Shown here one piece after another: positions 38,362 through 47,094 of a stretch of 64,000 nucleotides of DNA. This stretch comes from Pseudoalteromonas ulvae UL12. GTDB taxonomy: Bacteria > Pseudomonadota > Gammaproteobacteria > Enterobacterales > Alteromonadaceae. The notes under the pieces were generated by a model. It was not told the origin of the DNA. It did no database searches and worked only from the letters and a program-made list of their open reading frames with translations. Position numbers and translations under genes: made by a program. How positions within the stretch are numbered: position 1 is the stretch's first letter; every line of letters starts with the position of its first letter. Location of the stretch: positions 186,001 through 250,000 of the forward strand of contig NZ_AQHJ01000028.1 in assembly GCF_014925405.1 (NCBI RefSeq), given 5' to 3'.

Positions 38362-40644
38362 ATGAACCAACAGCTATCTGTGAGCAAACGTGATGGAAGA
38401 AAGGAATCCCTCGATCTTGATAAAATCCATCGTGTCATTACATGGGCCGCAGAAGGACTTAATAACGTCTCGGTCTCACAAGTTGAATTAAAATCTCATA
38501 TCCAGTTTTATGACGGTATCCGTACTGAAGACATTCATGAAACAATCATTAAAGCAGCTGCAGATCAAATTTCGAAAGAAACTCCTGATTATCAGTTTTT
38601 AGCCGCTCGTTTAGCCATTTTTCACCTTCGCAAGAAAGCCTATGGTCAATTTGAGCCTCCTAAGCTGTACTCTCATGTAGTTAAAATGGTTGAAGACAAA
38701 CGGTATGATGCGCATTTGCTTGCTGATTATACTGAGTCAGAATTCGAAGAACTTGAAAACGTCTTAGATCATGATCGCGATTTAACCTTTAGTTATGCCG
38801 CTGTGAAGCAACTTGAAGGTAAATATTTAGTTCAAAACCGCGTGACGGGCGAAATATATGAAAGTGCACAGTTCTTATATATCTTAGTTGCGGCCAGTTT
38901 GTTTGCGAAGTATCCAAAATCAAATCGTTTGGATTATATCAAACGTTTTTATGATGCTGTTTCAACGTTCAAAATCTCATTACCAACACCAATTATGGCT
39001 GGCGTTCGTACACCGACACGTCAATTTAGCTCATGTGTATTAATTGAATGCGGTGATAGCTTAGATTCAATCAATGCAACGTCTTCTGCAATTGTAAAAT
39101 ACGTCAGTCAACGTGCTGGTATTGGTATCAATGCAGGTCGGATCCGTGCACTTGGTAGCCCTATACGTAATGGTGAAGCTTATCACACAGGCTGTATTCC
39201 TTTTTATAAGCATTTTCAAACAGCGGTCAAAAGTTGCTCACAAGGTGGCGTGCGAGGTGGTGCAGCCACCCTTTTCTACCCGCTTTGGCATCTAGAAGTT
39301 GAAAACCTTTTAGTGCTTAAAAACAACCGTGGTGTGGATGATAATCGTGTTCGCCACTTAGATTATGGTGTGCAGTTCAACAAATTGATGTACAGCCGTT
39401 TAATCAAAGACGAATATATTACTTTATTCAGCCCATCGGACGTACCAGGTCTTTATGATGCATTTTTTGAAGATCAAGCAGAGTTTGATCGTCTTTATGT
39501 TCAATACGAGCAAGATGAGAGCATTCGTAAAAAACGCATTAAAGCGATTGAATTGTTTTCTATGTTCGCTCAAGAACGTGCCAGCACGGGTCGTATATAC
39601 CTTCAAAACGTTGATCACTGTAATACACATAGTCCGTTTGACTCAAAAGTCGCCCCTATTCGCCAATCAAATCTATGCCTTGAGATAGCTTTACCAACTA
39701 AGCCGCTTCAGCATGTCATGGATGAAGAAGGTGAAATCGCATTATGTACACTCTCTGCTTTTAATCTAGGCGCAATCGAAGACTTATCAGAACTCGAAGA
39801 GTTAGCGGAGTTAGCAGTACGTGCTTTAGATAACCTACTTGATTACCAAGATTACCCTGTGCCTGCAGCTAGAAATGCAACCATGAATCGCCGTACTTTA
39901 GGCATAGGTGTTATTAACTACGCGTATTATTTAGCGAAAAATGGTAAGAAATACTCAGATGGCAGCGCGAATGCGTTAACGCATCAAACCTTTGAAGCGA
40001 TTCAGTATTATTTAATGAAAGCTTCGAATGAGTTAGCTAAAGAAAAAGGCGCGTGTCCTAAATTCCATGAGACGACTTACTCTCAAGGGATCATGCCAAT
40101 TGATACATACAAAAAAGATCTCGATGCTGTGTGCGCTGAACCACTCAAGCTAGATTGGGATGGACTACGCGAAAGTATTCAAGCACATGGTATGCGTAAT
40201 TCGACTTTATCTGCACTGATGCCTTCTGAGACATCATCACAGATTTCAAATGCTACTAATGGTATTGAACCGCCACGTGGTCATGTGAGTGTCAAAGCCA
40301 GTAAAGATGGGATCTTAAAACAAGTCGTACCTGAATATGACAGACTAAAAGATCAATATGAATTACTCTGGGACATACCTTCTAACGATGGCTACTTACA
40401 GTTAGTTGGGATCATGCAAAAATTTGTTGACCAAACAATTTCTGCGAACACTAACTATGATCCGGGTAAGTTTGAAGGTGGCAAGGTACCAATGAAATTG
40501 TTACTAAAAGACCTGCTCACCGCCTATAAGTATGGGGTTAAAACACTTTATTATCATAATACTCGTGATGGTGCGGCCGATGCGCAAAACGAGATCACAC
40601 CAGATGCAGATGATGATTGTGCCGGTGGTGCGTGTAAAATTTAA
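38362..40644 (+). CDS. nrdA: Ribonucleoside-diphosphate reductase, class Ia alpha subunit
   Basis: Reduces ribonucleoside diphosphates to dNDPs under aerobic conditions. The 760 residues open with an ATP-cone (about 5-95) for allosteric activity control. Substrate-site cysteines are visible in QFSSCVLIECGDS near 225 and ALCTLSAFNLG near 459, with the NLCLEIALP thiyl-radical site near 436. The C-terminal CAGGACKI carries the swing-arm cysteine pair. The arrangement matches E. coli NrdA in size and spacing. It leads the nrdA-nrdB-yfaE operon. Confidence 0.99.
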   Translation: MNQQLSVSKRDGRKESLDLDKIHRVITWAAEGLNNVSVSQVELKSHIQFYDGIRTEDIHETIIKAAADQISKETPDYQFLAARLAIFHLRKKAYGQFEPPKLYSHVVKMVEDKRYDAHLLADYTESEFEELENVLDHDRDLTFSYAAVKQLEGKYLVQNRVTGEIYESAQFLYILVAASLFAKYPKSNRLDYIKRFYDAVSTFKISLPTPIMAGVRTPTRQFSSCVLIECGDSLDSINATSSAIVKYVSQRAGIGINAGRIRALGSPIRNGEAYHTGCIPFYKHFQTAVKSCSQGGVRGGAATLFYPLWHLEVENLLVLKNNRGVDDNRVRHLDYGVQFNKLMYSRLIKDEYITLFSPSDVPGLYDAFFEDQAEFDRLYVQYEQDESIRKKRIKAIELFSMFAQERASTGRIYLQNVDHCNTHSPFDSKVAPIRQSNLCLEIALPTKPLQHVMDEEGEIALCTLSAFNLGAIEDLSELEELAELAVRALDNLLDYQDYPVPAARNATMNRRTLGIGVINYAYYLAKNGKKYSDGSANALTHQTFEAIQYYLMKASNELAKEKGACPKFHETTYSQGIMPIDTYKKDLDAVCAEPLKLDWDGLRESIQAHGMRNSTLSALMPSETSSQISNATNGIEPPRGHVSVKASKDGILKQVVPEYDRLKDQYELLWDIPSNDGYLQLVGIMQKFVDQTISANTNYDPGKFEGGKVPMKLLLKDLLTAYKYGVKTLYYHNTRDGAADAQNEITPDADDDCAGGACKI

Positions 40645-40652
40645 CTAATTTT

Positions 40653-40674
40653 CAGGGCAAGCTCTCTTGCCCTG
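40653..40674 (+). other. Hairpin between nrdA and nrdB
   Basis: CAGGGCAAG and CTTGCCCTG pair perfectly around CTCT, followed by TTTCTGTTTG. It resembles a leaky terminator or RNA-stability stem that may set the alpha to beta subunit ratio. It cannot end transcription fully if nrdB depends on the nrdA promoter. Confidence 0.65.
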
Positions 40675-40699
40675 TTTCTGTTTGTCTTTGAGAAAATTT

Positions 40700-41830
40700 A
40701 TGTCTTATTCAACTTTCAGCCGTAATCATAACGATCAACTAAAAGAACCGATGTTTTTCGGTCAGTCAGTCAATGTGTCACGCTACGACCAGCAAAAACA
40801 CCCTATTTTTGAAAAACTAATCGAAAAACAACTTTCCTTTTTCTGGCGTCCAGAAGAGGTCGATGTCAGTAAAGACCGACTTGATTTTCAAGGCTTACCA
40901 GAACATGAAAAGCACATATTTTTAAGTAACTTAAAATATCAGACTTTACTAGATAGTATCCAAGGGCGTTCGCCAAATATTGCCCTATTACCGATCGTTT
41001 CATTGCCAGAACTCGAAACATGGATTGAGACATGGTCATTTAGTGAAACTATCCACAGCCGATCTTACACACACATAATCCGCAATGTGACCAAACAACC
41101 TGAGCTTATCTTCGATGATATTGTTAATAATGACCGTATTATTGAACGCGCTGATGAAGTCACTCGCTACTATGATGATTTAATTGAGTTCACCTCAATT
41201 TATAATCTATACGGTGAAGGCAAACACACATTAAATGGTGAAACAGTTGTCATTAATTTATTTGAGTTAAAGAAAAAACTGTATCGTGCCATTATGTCAG
41301 TCAATATTCTTGAAGCGATCCGTTTTTACGTCAGTTTTGCGTGCTCGTTTGCATTTGCAGAGCGTGAATTAATGGAAGGAAATGCGAAGATTATTAAGCT
41401 GATTGCTCGTGATGAAGCACTACACCTTTCAGGCACGCAACATATACTCAATATCATGCAAGAAGGCAGTGATGACCCTGAAATGTCTATCATTGCAGCG
41501 CAATTACGTGAAGAATCAATTGAGATGTTTAAAACTGCCGCTGAACAAGAAAAAGAATGGGCTGAGTACCTGTTCAAAGACGGTTCAATGATAGGTTTAA
41601 ATAAAGACATCTTGTGCCAATATGTTGAATACATCACGAACGTACGCATGTCGGCAATTGGTCTTCCTCAACAATACTCAATCACCAGCAATCCAATTCC
41701 TTGGATAAATTCATGGTTAGTATCAGACAATGTACAAGTTGCACCACAAGAAGCTGAAATTAGCTCTTATTTAGTTGGCCAAATTGATTCTCAAGTTGAG
41801 GCCTCTGATTTTGGTGACTTCGACTTGTAA
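40700..41830 (+). CDS. nrdB: Ribonucleoside-diphosphate reductase, class Ia beta subunit
   Basis: Holds the diiron-tyrosyl radical for NrdA. I set the start at 40700 ([10 protein letters not shown]); the frame runs 11 codons further upstream without support. The 376 residues show the tyrosyl-radical position in [15 protein letters not shown] near 104, metal ligands around [17 protein letters not shown] near 120 and [15 protein letters not shown] near 235, and a normal C-terminal tail for binding NrdA (ending DFGDFDL). It is 55 bases after nrdA and overlaps yfaE by one base. Confidence 0.98.
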   Translation: MSYSTFSRNHNDQLKEPMFFGQSVNVSRYDQQKHPIFEKLIEKQLSFFWRPEEVDVSKDRLDFQGLPEHEKHIFLSNLKYQTLLDSIQGRSPNIALLPIVSLPELETWIETWSFSETIHSRSYTHIIRNVTKQPELIFDDIVNNDRIIERADEVTRYYDDLIEFTSIYNLYGEGKHTLNGETVVINLFELKKKLYRAIMSVNILEAIRFYVSFACSFAFAERELMEGNAKIIKLIARDEALHLSGTQHILNIMQEGSDDPEMSIIAAQLREESIEMFKTAAEQEKEWAEYLFKDGSMIGLNKDILCQYVEYITNVRMSAIGLPQQYSITSNPIPWINSWLVSDNVQVAPQEAEISSYLVGQIDSQVEASDFGDFDL

Positions 41831-42093
41831 TGAAACAAGTTAAAATTAGTAATACCGATCAGACTCTAGAGTATGAGTCTGATCGATACACCCTGCTCGA
41901 ATTCTTAGAAACACAAAAAATTCCTGTGCAATACCAATGTCGGGAAGGATATTGTGGTGCATGCCGTTGTAAATTAACGTGCGGTGAAGTCGAATATCAA
42001 CAAGAGCCTCTGGCTTTTATCCGCAAAGGTGAAATCTTGTTGTGTTGTTCAAAACCACTCGATGATGTCGAGCTGACACTGCCATTTATTTAA
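41830..42093 (+). CDS. yfaE: 2Fe-2S ferredoxin for ribonucleotide reductase maintenance
   Basis: An 87-residue plant-type ferredoxin that supplies electrons to rebuild the NrdB diiron-radical cofactor. Cluster ligands are the CREGYCGACRC cysteines near residues 37-47 and a cysteine in LLCCSKP near 75. The start codon overlaps the nrdB stop (TAATG). The gene converges with the YaeQ-family gene and their ends overlap by four bases. Confidence 0.96.
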   Translation: MKQVKISNTDQTLEYESDRYTLLEFLETQKIPVQYQCREGYCGACRCKLTCGEVEYQQEPLAFIRKGEILLCCSKPLDDVELTLPFI

Positions 42094-42626
42094 TAAACTA
42101 TGTCGCAACCTTGGGGTAAAGACGTTTCGTAATAACCTAAATCATTGCTGATTGTGAGTTTATTATGTTCAATAATCACAGACCAATCGAGCCGTTTAGA
42201 AATCTCTATTTGTAACTGATTTAAAAACTTTATATCGATAGCGATAACTTTGATGGCTCGTTTACGTAAATAACTTTTCATATTATCAAGCCATTCAGAC
42301 TCTTTAGGTGTAATCAGTACCACTTTTTTTGCTAATTGGCAGGCTTTATCTAACCTTTTTTGTGAAGGGAAACCCACCTCTATCCATAAAGTATAATCGC
42401 CAATCTCATCTTGCAATCCAAGATCGGGATGGATAGGTTGATCATTTGTTTTTGACCAAAACGCACTTTCAAGTGGAAGAAGACAATAACCGATTAACTT
42501 TAAGAGAAAATGTTCGATATCTTCTTTAGGTAATAATGAGATTGTCACATCTTTATGTTCATATCTATGGTGATTCATATCAGAGACATCTAAATGCGCT
42601 TTAAAAACGATTTGTTTATTAGCCAT
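42090..42626 (-). CDS. yaeQ: YaeQ family protein
   Basis: A 178-residue soluble protein of the YaeQ family, whose members have a nuclease-like (PD-(D/E)xK) fold but no settled role. Features: N-terminal FKAHLDVSDMNHHRYEH, HPDLGLQDEIGDYTLWIEVG near residue 75, KKVVLITPK near 107. The start at 42626 follows a GAGAGGT ribosome site; an earlier in-frame ATG lacks one. It converges with yfaE with a four-base overlap and no terminator between. Confidence 0.85.
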   Translation of the reverse strand: MANKQIVFKAHLDVSDMNHHRYEHKDVTISLLPKEDIEHFLLKLIGYCLLPLESAFWSKTNDQPIHPDLGLQDEIGDYTLWIEVGFPSQKRLDKACQLAKKVVLITPKESEWLDNMKSYLRKRAIKVIAIDIKFLNQLQIEISKRLDWSVIIEHNKLTISNDLGYYETSLPQGCDIVY

Positions 42627-42712
42627 GATTATACCTCTCATCACTGACTCTTTTTACAGTATAGAACATGTAGCAATTATCGAGCCGTTTAAATCCAACC
42701 CTAGTTAAAATA

Positions 42713-42727
42713 TGTTATACCATAACA
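42713..42727. promoter_or_regulatory. znuD: Zur-type operator upstream of znuD-like gene
   Basis: TGTTATACCATAACA is a palindrome with perfect six-base arms, of the kind bound by gammaproteobacterial Zur. It lies just upstream of the likely -35 TTGCTT (42732-42737). Confidence 0.75.
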
Positions 42728-42731
42728 ATTG

Positions 42732-42767
42732 TTGCTTTCTATTTTTATGCGATGTTACAATATATCA
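42732..42767 (+). promoter_or_regulatory. znuD: Promoter of the znuD-like gene with a second Zur-like dyad
   Basis: A -35 TTGCTT, 18-base spacer and -10 TACAAT (42756-42761). The -10 is overlapped by TGTTACAATATATCA (42753-42767), an imperfect copy of the upstream Zur-type palindrome with two arm mismatches, 40 bases after it. Confidence 0.6.
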
Positions 42768-42791
42768 ACTGTCAAAAAATGAAGTAATCCA

Positions 42792-45221
42792 ATGAAACAT
42801 ACCCTACTCTACGCCACAATTATCAGTGCTTTAGGTCTATCTCACGCGCAAGCTGCTCAAATCAACGGTCAAGTATTAAACGAAAATAAACAGCCGGTAT
42901 CAGGTGCGAGCATTCATATTCATGGAAAAGACAAAGCTGTTTACAGTGATGAGAATGGTCACTTTACGCTTAATATTGATGCACAAGGGCAATTACATAT
43001 CTCAAAAGATGATTATATTGACCAACGTATCGCTATAAATGAGACTCAAAACACGCTAGTCGTCGAATTATTAAAATCATCAATTGAAACGGTAACTGTC
43101 TATGCGTCTGGATTACACAAAACAAATATGGACATGGCCTCCCCTGTTACTGTTTTAAGTGGTGATACACTAAAAAACAGATCTCAAGCCACGCTAGGTG
43201 AAACATTAAAGGGTTTACCCGGTGTCAACTCAACGTATTTCGGCCCTGTTTCATCATCACCGATTATCCGTGGTTTAGATGGCCCGCGTGTAAAAGTATT
43301 ACAAAATGGTTTGGATAGCAGCGATGCATCGCGCATTGGTGCCGATCATGCTACAACCAATGAATCACTCACCGCACAGCAGATAGAAGTCTTACGAGGT
43401 CCGGCCACACTGTTATATGGCTCAGGTGCGATAGGCGGTGTTGTCAATATTGTTGATCAACGGATCCCAACAGATCAACTTGATGAATTTCAGGGAGCTG
43501 GCGAAATTCGCTATGATACCGTCTCTGAAGGCAAAACGGCTACTATTAATCTTGCCACAGGCAAAAATGGTTTTAATGTAAATCTGAATGCCTTAAGACG
43601 CCAATCAGAAGACTATAAAATTCCTTCAATGCACGTAGACGAACATCATGACGACCATGAAGAAACGCAAGGCGGTGAACATGACTCACATGAAGAATCA
43701 CACGAAATTGTTGATAAAATCGAAAATACATTCATCGATTCCACAATATTTGATTTTGGGGCAAGTTATGTTGCTGAGCATTTAACTGTCGGCGTCTCAT
43801 ACGGGAATATCAATACTGAATATGGTATCCCTGGCCATGAGCATGGACATGAAGAACATGCACACGAAGGTCATGAAGATGAAGAGCATGACGAAGGAGA
43901 AGAAGCAGAACACAATGTTTATGCATTATTAGAGCAAGATCGTTGGCAGGCCCTCGCGGTCTACACGCCACATAATGATATAGTAGAAAAAGTAGAAGCC
44001 AAACTCGGCTATACCCAGTACCAACATGCTGAGATCGAAGGCGGAATAATTGGCACTATATTCAAAAATGATACCAATGAAGCACGAATTTCGGTAGAGC
44101 ATACATTGGGGCAATGGCACGGTGTGGCTGGTTACCATTTTTATCGTTCAGACTATGAGGCATTAGGAGATGAAGCGTTTAGCCCATCTTCAAAAACGTC
44201 ACAAAATGCTTTATTTGTCTTACAAGAACGCAAAGTTGGTGACATAACGATTGAACTAGGCGCGCGTTACGAACAATTCAAACTCGACGCAACAGATATC
44301 GAATTAGAACATGGGCATGACACACACTCTGAACATGAAGAGCACGGTGAAGAAGAGCATCATGAAGAAAGTAGTTACAATGAGACATTCGATAATTTGA
44401 GCCTCTCTGCAGGGCTCGTTTGGAATTTCGCTCCGGGATATTCGAGCTCATTTAATGTCACACATTCTGAGCGTGCTCCATCTTCTGCTGAGTTATTATC
44501 TAACGGTCTTCATATCTCAACCGGCACGTATGACTTGGGTCTTGGGTATGAAATTGAAGATGGCGAAATCCATTTCGAACCTGAAGATATCAAGCAAGAA
44601 ACCGCCAACAACTTTGATTTAACTTTCAGAAAATTCTCTGGCGACTTTGGCTTTACTGTTAATTTATATTACAACCAAGTCGACAACTTTTATTTTCAAC
44701 AAGCCACAGAATATGCTTTTGATAGCCATGACCATGAACTCGTTCATATTAGTGAAGCCGATGAAGATGCCGCTGCTGTTTATCAATACGCAAGCCAAGA
44801 TGCGACTTTATATGGGTTAGAATATGATTTGCATTATGCAATTTCACCAGATGTTGTCCTAAAAGTATTTGGTGATCACAGCCAAGTGCAGTTTGATGAT
44901 GATAGTTACTTACCGCGATTACCAGCCAATAAACTCGGCAGCGCTGTTAATTGGAATATTCAAGATATCAAGCTTACAGCGAGCGTCACACATTACTTTG
45001 AGCAAGATAAAATTGCTTTTAACGAATCAGTGACAGACTCTTATAGCTTAATTGATTTAGGCGCAGACTATCAATTCAACATCAATAAAGTTGATGCTAA
45101 TTTATACGTAAACATTAATAACCTGACTGATGAATTAGCTTTCTCTCACAGTTCATTTATTAAAGACATTGCGCCGTTACCAGGGCGTAATATCGCCTTA
45201 GGGATCAGAGCCTATTTCTAA
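42792..45221 (+). CDS. znuD: TonB-dependent outer-membrane receptor, zinc-uptake (ZnuD-like)
   Basis: An 809-residue outer-membrane receptor, probably for Zn(II) import. Order: signal peptide (about 1-21, ending SHAQA), a carboxypeptidase-regulatory-like beta domain (22-95), a plug domain (about 110-230, with GPRVKVLQNGLDSSDASRIG), and a 22-strand barrel ending in aromatic LGIRAYF. External loops hold His/Asp/Glu-rich stretches at about 285-310, 355-385 and 500-530, typical of ZnuD metal-capture loops. Zur-like sites flank the promoter. Copper or nickel cannot be excluded, but the operator favours zinc. Single gene with a strong terminator. Confidence 0.92.
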   Translation: MKHTLLYATIISALGLSHAQAAQINGQVLNENKQPVSGASIHIHGKDKAVYSDENGHFTLNIDAQGQLHISKDDYIDQRIAINETQNTLVVELLKSSIETVTVYASGLHKTNMDMASPVTVLSGDTLKNRSQATLGETLKGLPGVNSTYFGPVSSSPIIRGLDGPRVKVLQNGLDSSDASRIGADHATTNESLTAQQIEVLRGPATLLYGSGAIGGVVNIVDQRIPTDQLDEFQGAGEIRYDTVSEGKTATINLATGKNGFNVNLNALRRQSEDYKIPSMHVDEHHDDHEETQGGEHDSHEESHEIVDKIENTFIDSTIFDFGASYVAEHLTVGVSYGNINTEYGIPGHEHGHEEHAHEGHEDEEHDEGEEAEHNVYALLEQDRWQALAVYTPHNDIVEKVEAKLGYTQYQHAEIEGGIIGTIFKNDTNEARISVEHTLGQWHGVAGYHFYRSDYEALGDEAFSPSSKTSQNALFVLQERKVGDITIELGARYEQFKLDATDIELEHGHDTHSEHEEHGEEEHHEESSYNETFDNLSLSAGLVWNFAPGYSSSFNVTHSERAPSSAELLSNGLHISTGTYDLGLGYEIEDGEIHFEPEDIKQETANNFDLTFRKFSGDFGFTVNLYYNQVDNFYFQQATEYAFDSHDHELVHISEADEDAAAVYQYASQDATLYGLEYDLHYAISPDVVLKVFGDHSQVQFDDDSYLPRLPANKLGSAVNWNIQDIKLTASVTHYFEQDKIAFNESVTDSYSLIDLGADYQFNINKVDANLYVNINNLTDELAFSHSSFIKDIAPLPGRNIALGIRAYF

Positions 45222-45237
45222 GCCTGATTTTAGTTAT

Positions 45238-45266
45238 AAAAAAAGCCGCGAAAGCGGCTTTTTTTT
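45238..45266. terminator. Bidirectional terminator between znuD and fklB
   Basis: AAAAAAAGCCGC and GCGGCTTTTTTTT pair around GAAA; T-runs on both strands serve the convergent genes. Confidence 0.92.
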
Positions 45267-45277
45267 GCGTTTAGTTA

Positions 45278-45895
45278 TTAGATGATTTCTAGTAACTCAA
45301 CATCAAACACGAGTGTTGAATAAGGTGCGATTGATGCACCAGCACCACGCTCGCCATAAGCAAGGTCGTGAGGTACATATAAACGCCATTTTGAACCAAC
45401 AGCCATCATTTGTAATGCTTCAGTCCAACCTTTGATTACGCCACCGACAGGGAATTCAGCAGGCTGACCACGATCGTAAGAACTATCAAAAACAGTACCG
45501 TTGATTAACGTTCCGTGATAATGCGTACGAACAGTCGACTCAGCAGTTGGCTTTTCACCTTCACCAGTTGTAATCACTTCATACTGTAAACCAGATGCTG
45601 TAACCGTTACTTCTGGACGAAGTGCATTCTCAGCTAGGAAAGACTCGCCCTCTGCCGCTAAAACTTTTGCTTCTTCTTCGCGGCGTGCTTGAATTTGAGT
45701 ATTAATTTCTTCAAAAGCAGCTTGAATAGCTGGGATTTCTACTTGGAAATCAGCACCTGTAAAGGCATCTTTCATACCTTCAAATACCGAGTTTAGGTTT
45801 AAACCTTCAAAAGGGTTACCTTTTAATTGCTCACCCATTTGTAAACCAATACCGTAGCTTGCTTTTTCAGCATTATTTGTAAATTTTTCTGACAT
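45278..45895 (-). CDS. fklB: FKBP-type peptidyl-prolyl cis-trans isomerase
   Basis: A 205-residue cytoplasmic (no signal peptide) FklB-type isomerase. Residues 1-90 are the helical dimerisation part (KASYGIGLQMGEQLKGNPFEG), and about 95-205 the FKBP domain with VRTHYHGTLINGTVFDSSYDRG and the WTEALQMMAVGSKWRLYVP region ending YSTLVFDVELLEI. I chose ATG 45895 (MSEKFTNN); a GTG three codons upstream is possible. E. coli FklB has similar length. Single gene facing znuD. Confidence 0.95.
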   Translation of the reverse strand: MSEKFTNNAEKASYGIGLQMGEQLKGNPFEGLNLNSVFEGMKDAFTGADFQVEIPAIQAAFEEINTQIQARREEEAKVLAAEGESFLAENALRPEVTVTASGLQYEVITTGEGEKPTAESTVRTHYHGTLINGTVFDSSYDRGQPAEFPVGGVIKGWTEALQMMAVGSKWRLYVPHDLAYGERGAGASIAPYSTLVFDVELLEII

Positions 45896-45937
45896 AATTT
45901 CCACTGATTTATCGTGTAGTTAAAAAACGTAATCTTA

Positions 45938-46345
45938 TCATAAATTCTCATCGGATTTTGCTTTGTTTAGCTCTAAAGTCATTAAAAACCTAACCACTTC
46001 AAAAACAATTGGCAGTGCAATGATGGTAAAGACAAAAAAGGGGCGATCTAATAAAGCAAAAAAATCAAAGCCAACCTCACTTTGAACCCATGTAAACACA
46101 CCACTGGCAACGAGTGTTGTAAACCAAACACACATCCGAGGGTGACGTGTCTCATGTTTGAGAATGAGGTGACTGAATAGCGCCATATAAAGGCATATAA
46201 AACCTGAGGCTTGAAAATGCATAAAATCTAGCGTTAACGCCTCTGGGTACGCATCAAAAATCAGGCGGGTTACTACACCATAACCAGTGAAATACAACGC
46301 ACTGGCAGCCAACCATTTGAGTAATTTAAGTGGATAGCCGTTCAT
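45938..46345 (-). CDS. Small four-helix membrane protein of unknown function
   Basis: I do not recognise a family. The 135 residues contain about four hydrophobic helices: near 11-30 (WLAASALYFTGYGVVTRLIF), 48-64, 76-95 (WFTTLVASGVFTWV) and 100-122 (FFVFTIIALPIVFEVVRFLM), with short loops and a charged end (ELNKAKSDENL). It is 42 bases upstream of fklB on the same strand and 56 bases after tRNA-Ser. Its own start context is weak (no ideal ribosome site). Confidence 0.75.
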   Translation of the reverse strand: MNGYPLKLLKWLAASALYFTGYGVVTRLIFDAYPEALTLDFMHFQASGFICLYMALFSHLILKHETRHPRMCVWFTTLVASGVFTWVQSEVGFDFFALLDRPFFVFTIIALPIVFEVVRFLMTLELNKAKSDENL

Positions 46346-46365
46346 AAACTTAACTCTCCTAAACG

Positions 46366-46391
46366 AAAAAAACCGCCATATAGGCGGTTTT
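46366..46391 (-). terminator. Terminator of the tRNA-Ser transcript
   Basis: On the minus strand AAAACCGCC and GGCGGTTTTTTT enclose a small loop, 10 bases after the tRNA CCA end. Confidence 0.85.
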
Positions 46392-46401
46392 GGGAATGAG
46401 G

Positions 46402-46492
46402 TGGCGGAGAGATAGGGATTTGAACCCTAGATAGGCTACAAACCTATGCCGGTTTTCAAGACCGGTGCATTCGACCACTCTGCCATCTCTCC
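46402..46492 (-). tRNA. tRNA-Ser (anticodon UGA)
   Basis: A 91-base class II tRNA with encoded CCA. The acceptor stem pairs GGAGAGA with TCTCTCC, the discriminator is G, the anticodon loop CTTGAAA between CCGGT and ACCGG gives UGA, the long variable arm is present, and the T-arm GGGTTCAAATCCC is intact. It reads UCA/UCG-type codons. It has its own promoter and terminator. Confidence 0.97.
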
Positions 46493-46504
46493 GTTATGGG
46501 GCGC

Positions 46505-46533
46505 ATAATAATCAGTTACGCCTTATCTGTAAA
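46505..46533 (-). promoter_or_regulatory. Sigma-70 promoter of tRNA-Ser with GC-rich discriminator
   Basis: Reading leftward, -35 TTTACA (46533-46528), 17-base spacer, -10 TATTAT (46510-46505), then GCGCCCC (46504-46498) before the tRNA. A GC-rich discriminator is the hallmark of stringently controlled stable-RNA promoters. Confidence 0.8.
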
Positions 46534-46558
46534 GTAAAAATTTGATTAAAACCAGTAA

Positions 46559-46936
46559 TTAATAATATTGAGGAGGTGTTCGCGCAAAAATCGCACTAAT
46601 CAAACAAATAATCAAACCACTAACGATGAAAAAACCGAGCTGGATACCTAATTGTAAATCGCCAAACAATCCATCATTAACACTATTAATGAATAACAAA
46701 GGAGAGACGCTTAACGAAAAAACAGTGAAACACACTTTAAATGCACGATTAAAACTAAAACGTTTACTCGCGGCCATTCTCCAAGTCAGCAAGATGATGA
46801 TCGTACTTATCGCGATAAGGCTCACTTGTGTACTTTTAGAGTAAATAGCCAAGCCTGCTGTGAAGCTAGCACCAAACACACCCCAAATAGCCCATAGCAA
46901 CCAATTTTCTTTTTCACGATAAAAAAGATTATTCAT
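46559..46936 (-). CDS. Small four-helix membrane protein of unknown function
   Basis: No family recognised. I set the start at 46936 (MNNLFYREKEN), which has an AGAGG ribosome site eight bases upstream; the frame goes on to 47005 without one. The 125 residues make four hydrophobic helices: about 13-33 (WLLWAIWGVFGASF), 38-58 (LIAISTIIILLTWRMA), 68-86 (FKVCFTVFSLSVSPLLFI) and 98-118 (LGFFIVSGLIICLISAIF). The C-terminal tail is short (RTPPQYY). It lies directly upstream of tRNA-Ser on the same strand with no terminator visible. Confidence 0.75.
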   Translation of the reverse strand: MNNLFYREKENWLLWAIWGVFGASFTAGLAIYSKSTQVSLIAISTIIILLTWRMAASKRFSFNRAFKVCFTVFSLSVSPLLFINSVNDGLFGDLQLGIQLGFFIVSGLIICLISAIFARTPPQYY

Positions 46937-47094
46937 CTTGTTAGCCTCTTTTTTTATTTTTATTACCCCACCATAACAAAAAATGTACAATTTAAAAACT
47001 GACAAATCATATTTTTTGTACTAGCACTTATTTTGCATCTTTCTTAGTACTGATTAAACCTCTCGTGAGCCGAGATGCTAGAGTGCAACGACAC

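Noticed and set aside
40653..40674. nrdA-nrdB hairpin as a cobalamin riboswitch
   Set aside because: It is far too short and simple for a B12 riboswitch, and the reductase is class Ia (no B12 use).
46402..46492. tRNA-Ser as an active integration site
   Set aside because: No integrase gene and no copy of the tRNA 3' end was noticed on either side; only the flanking unknown genes raise the thought.
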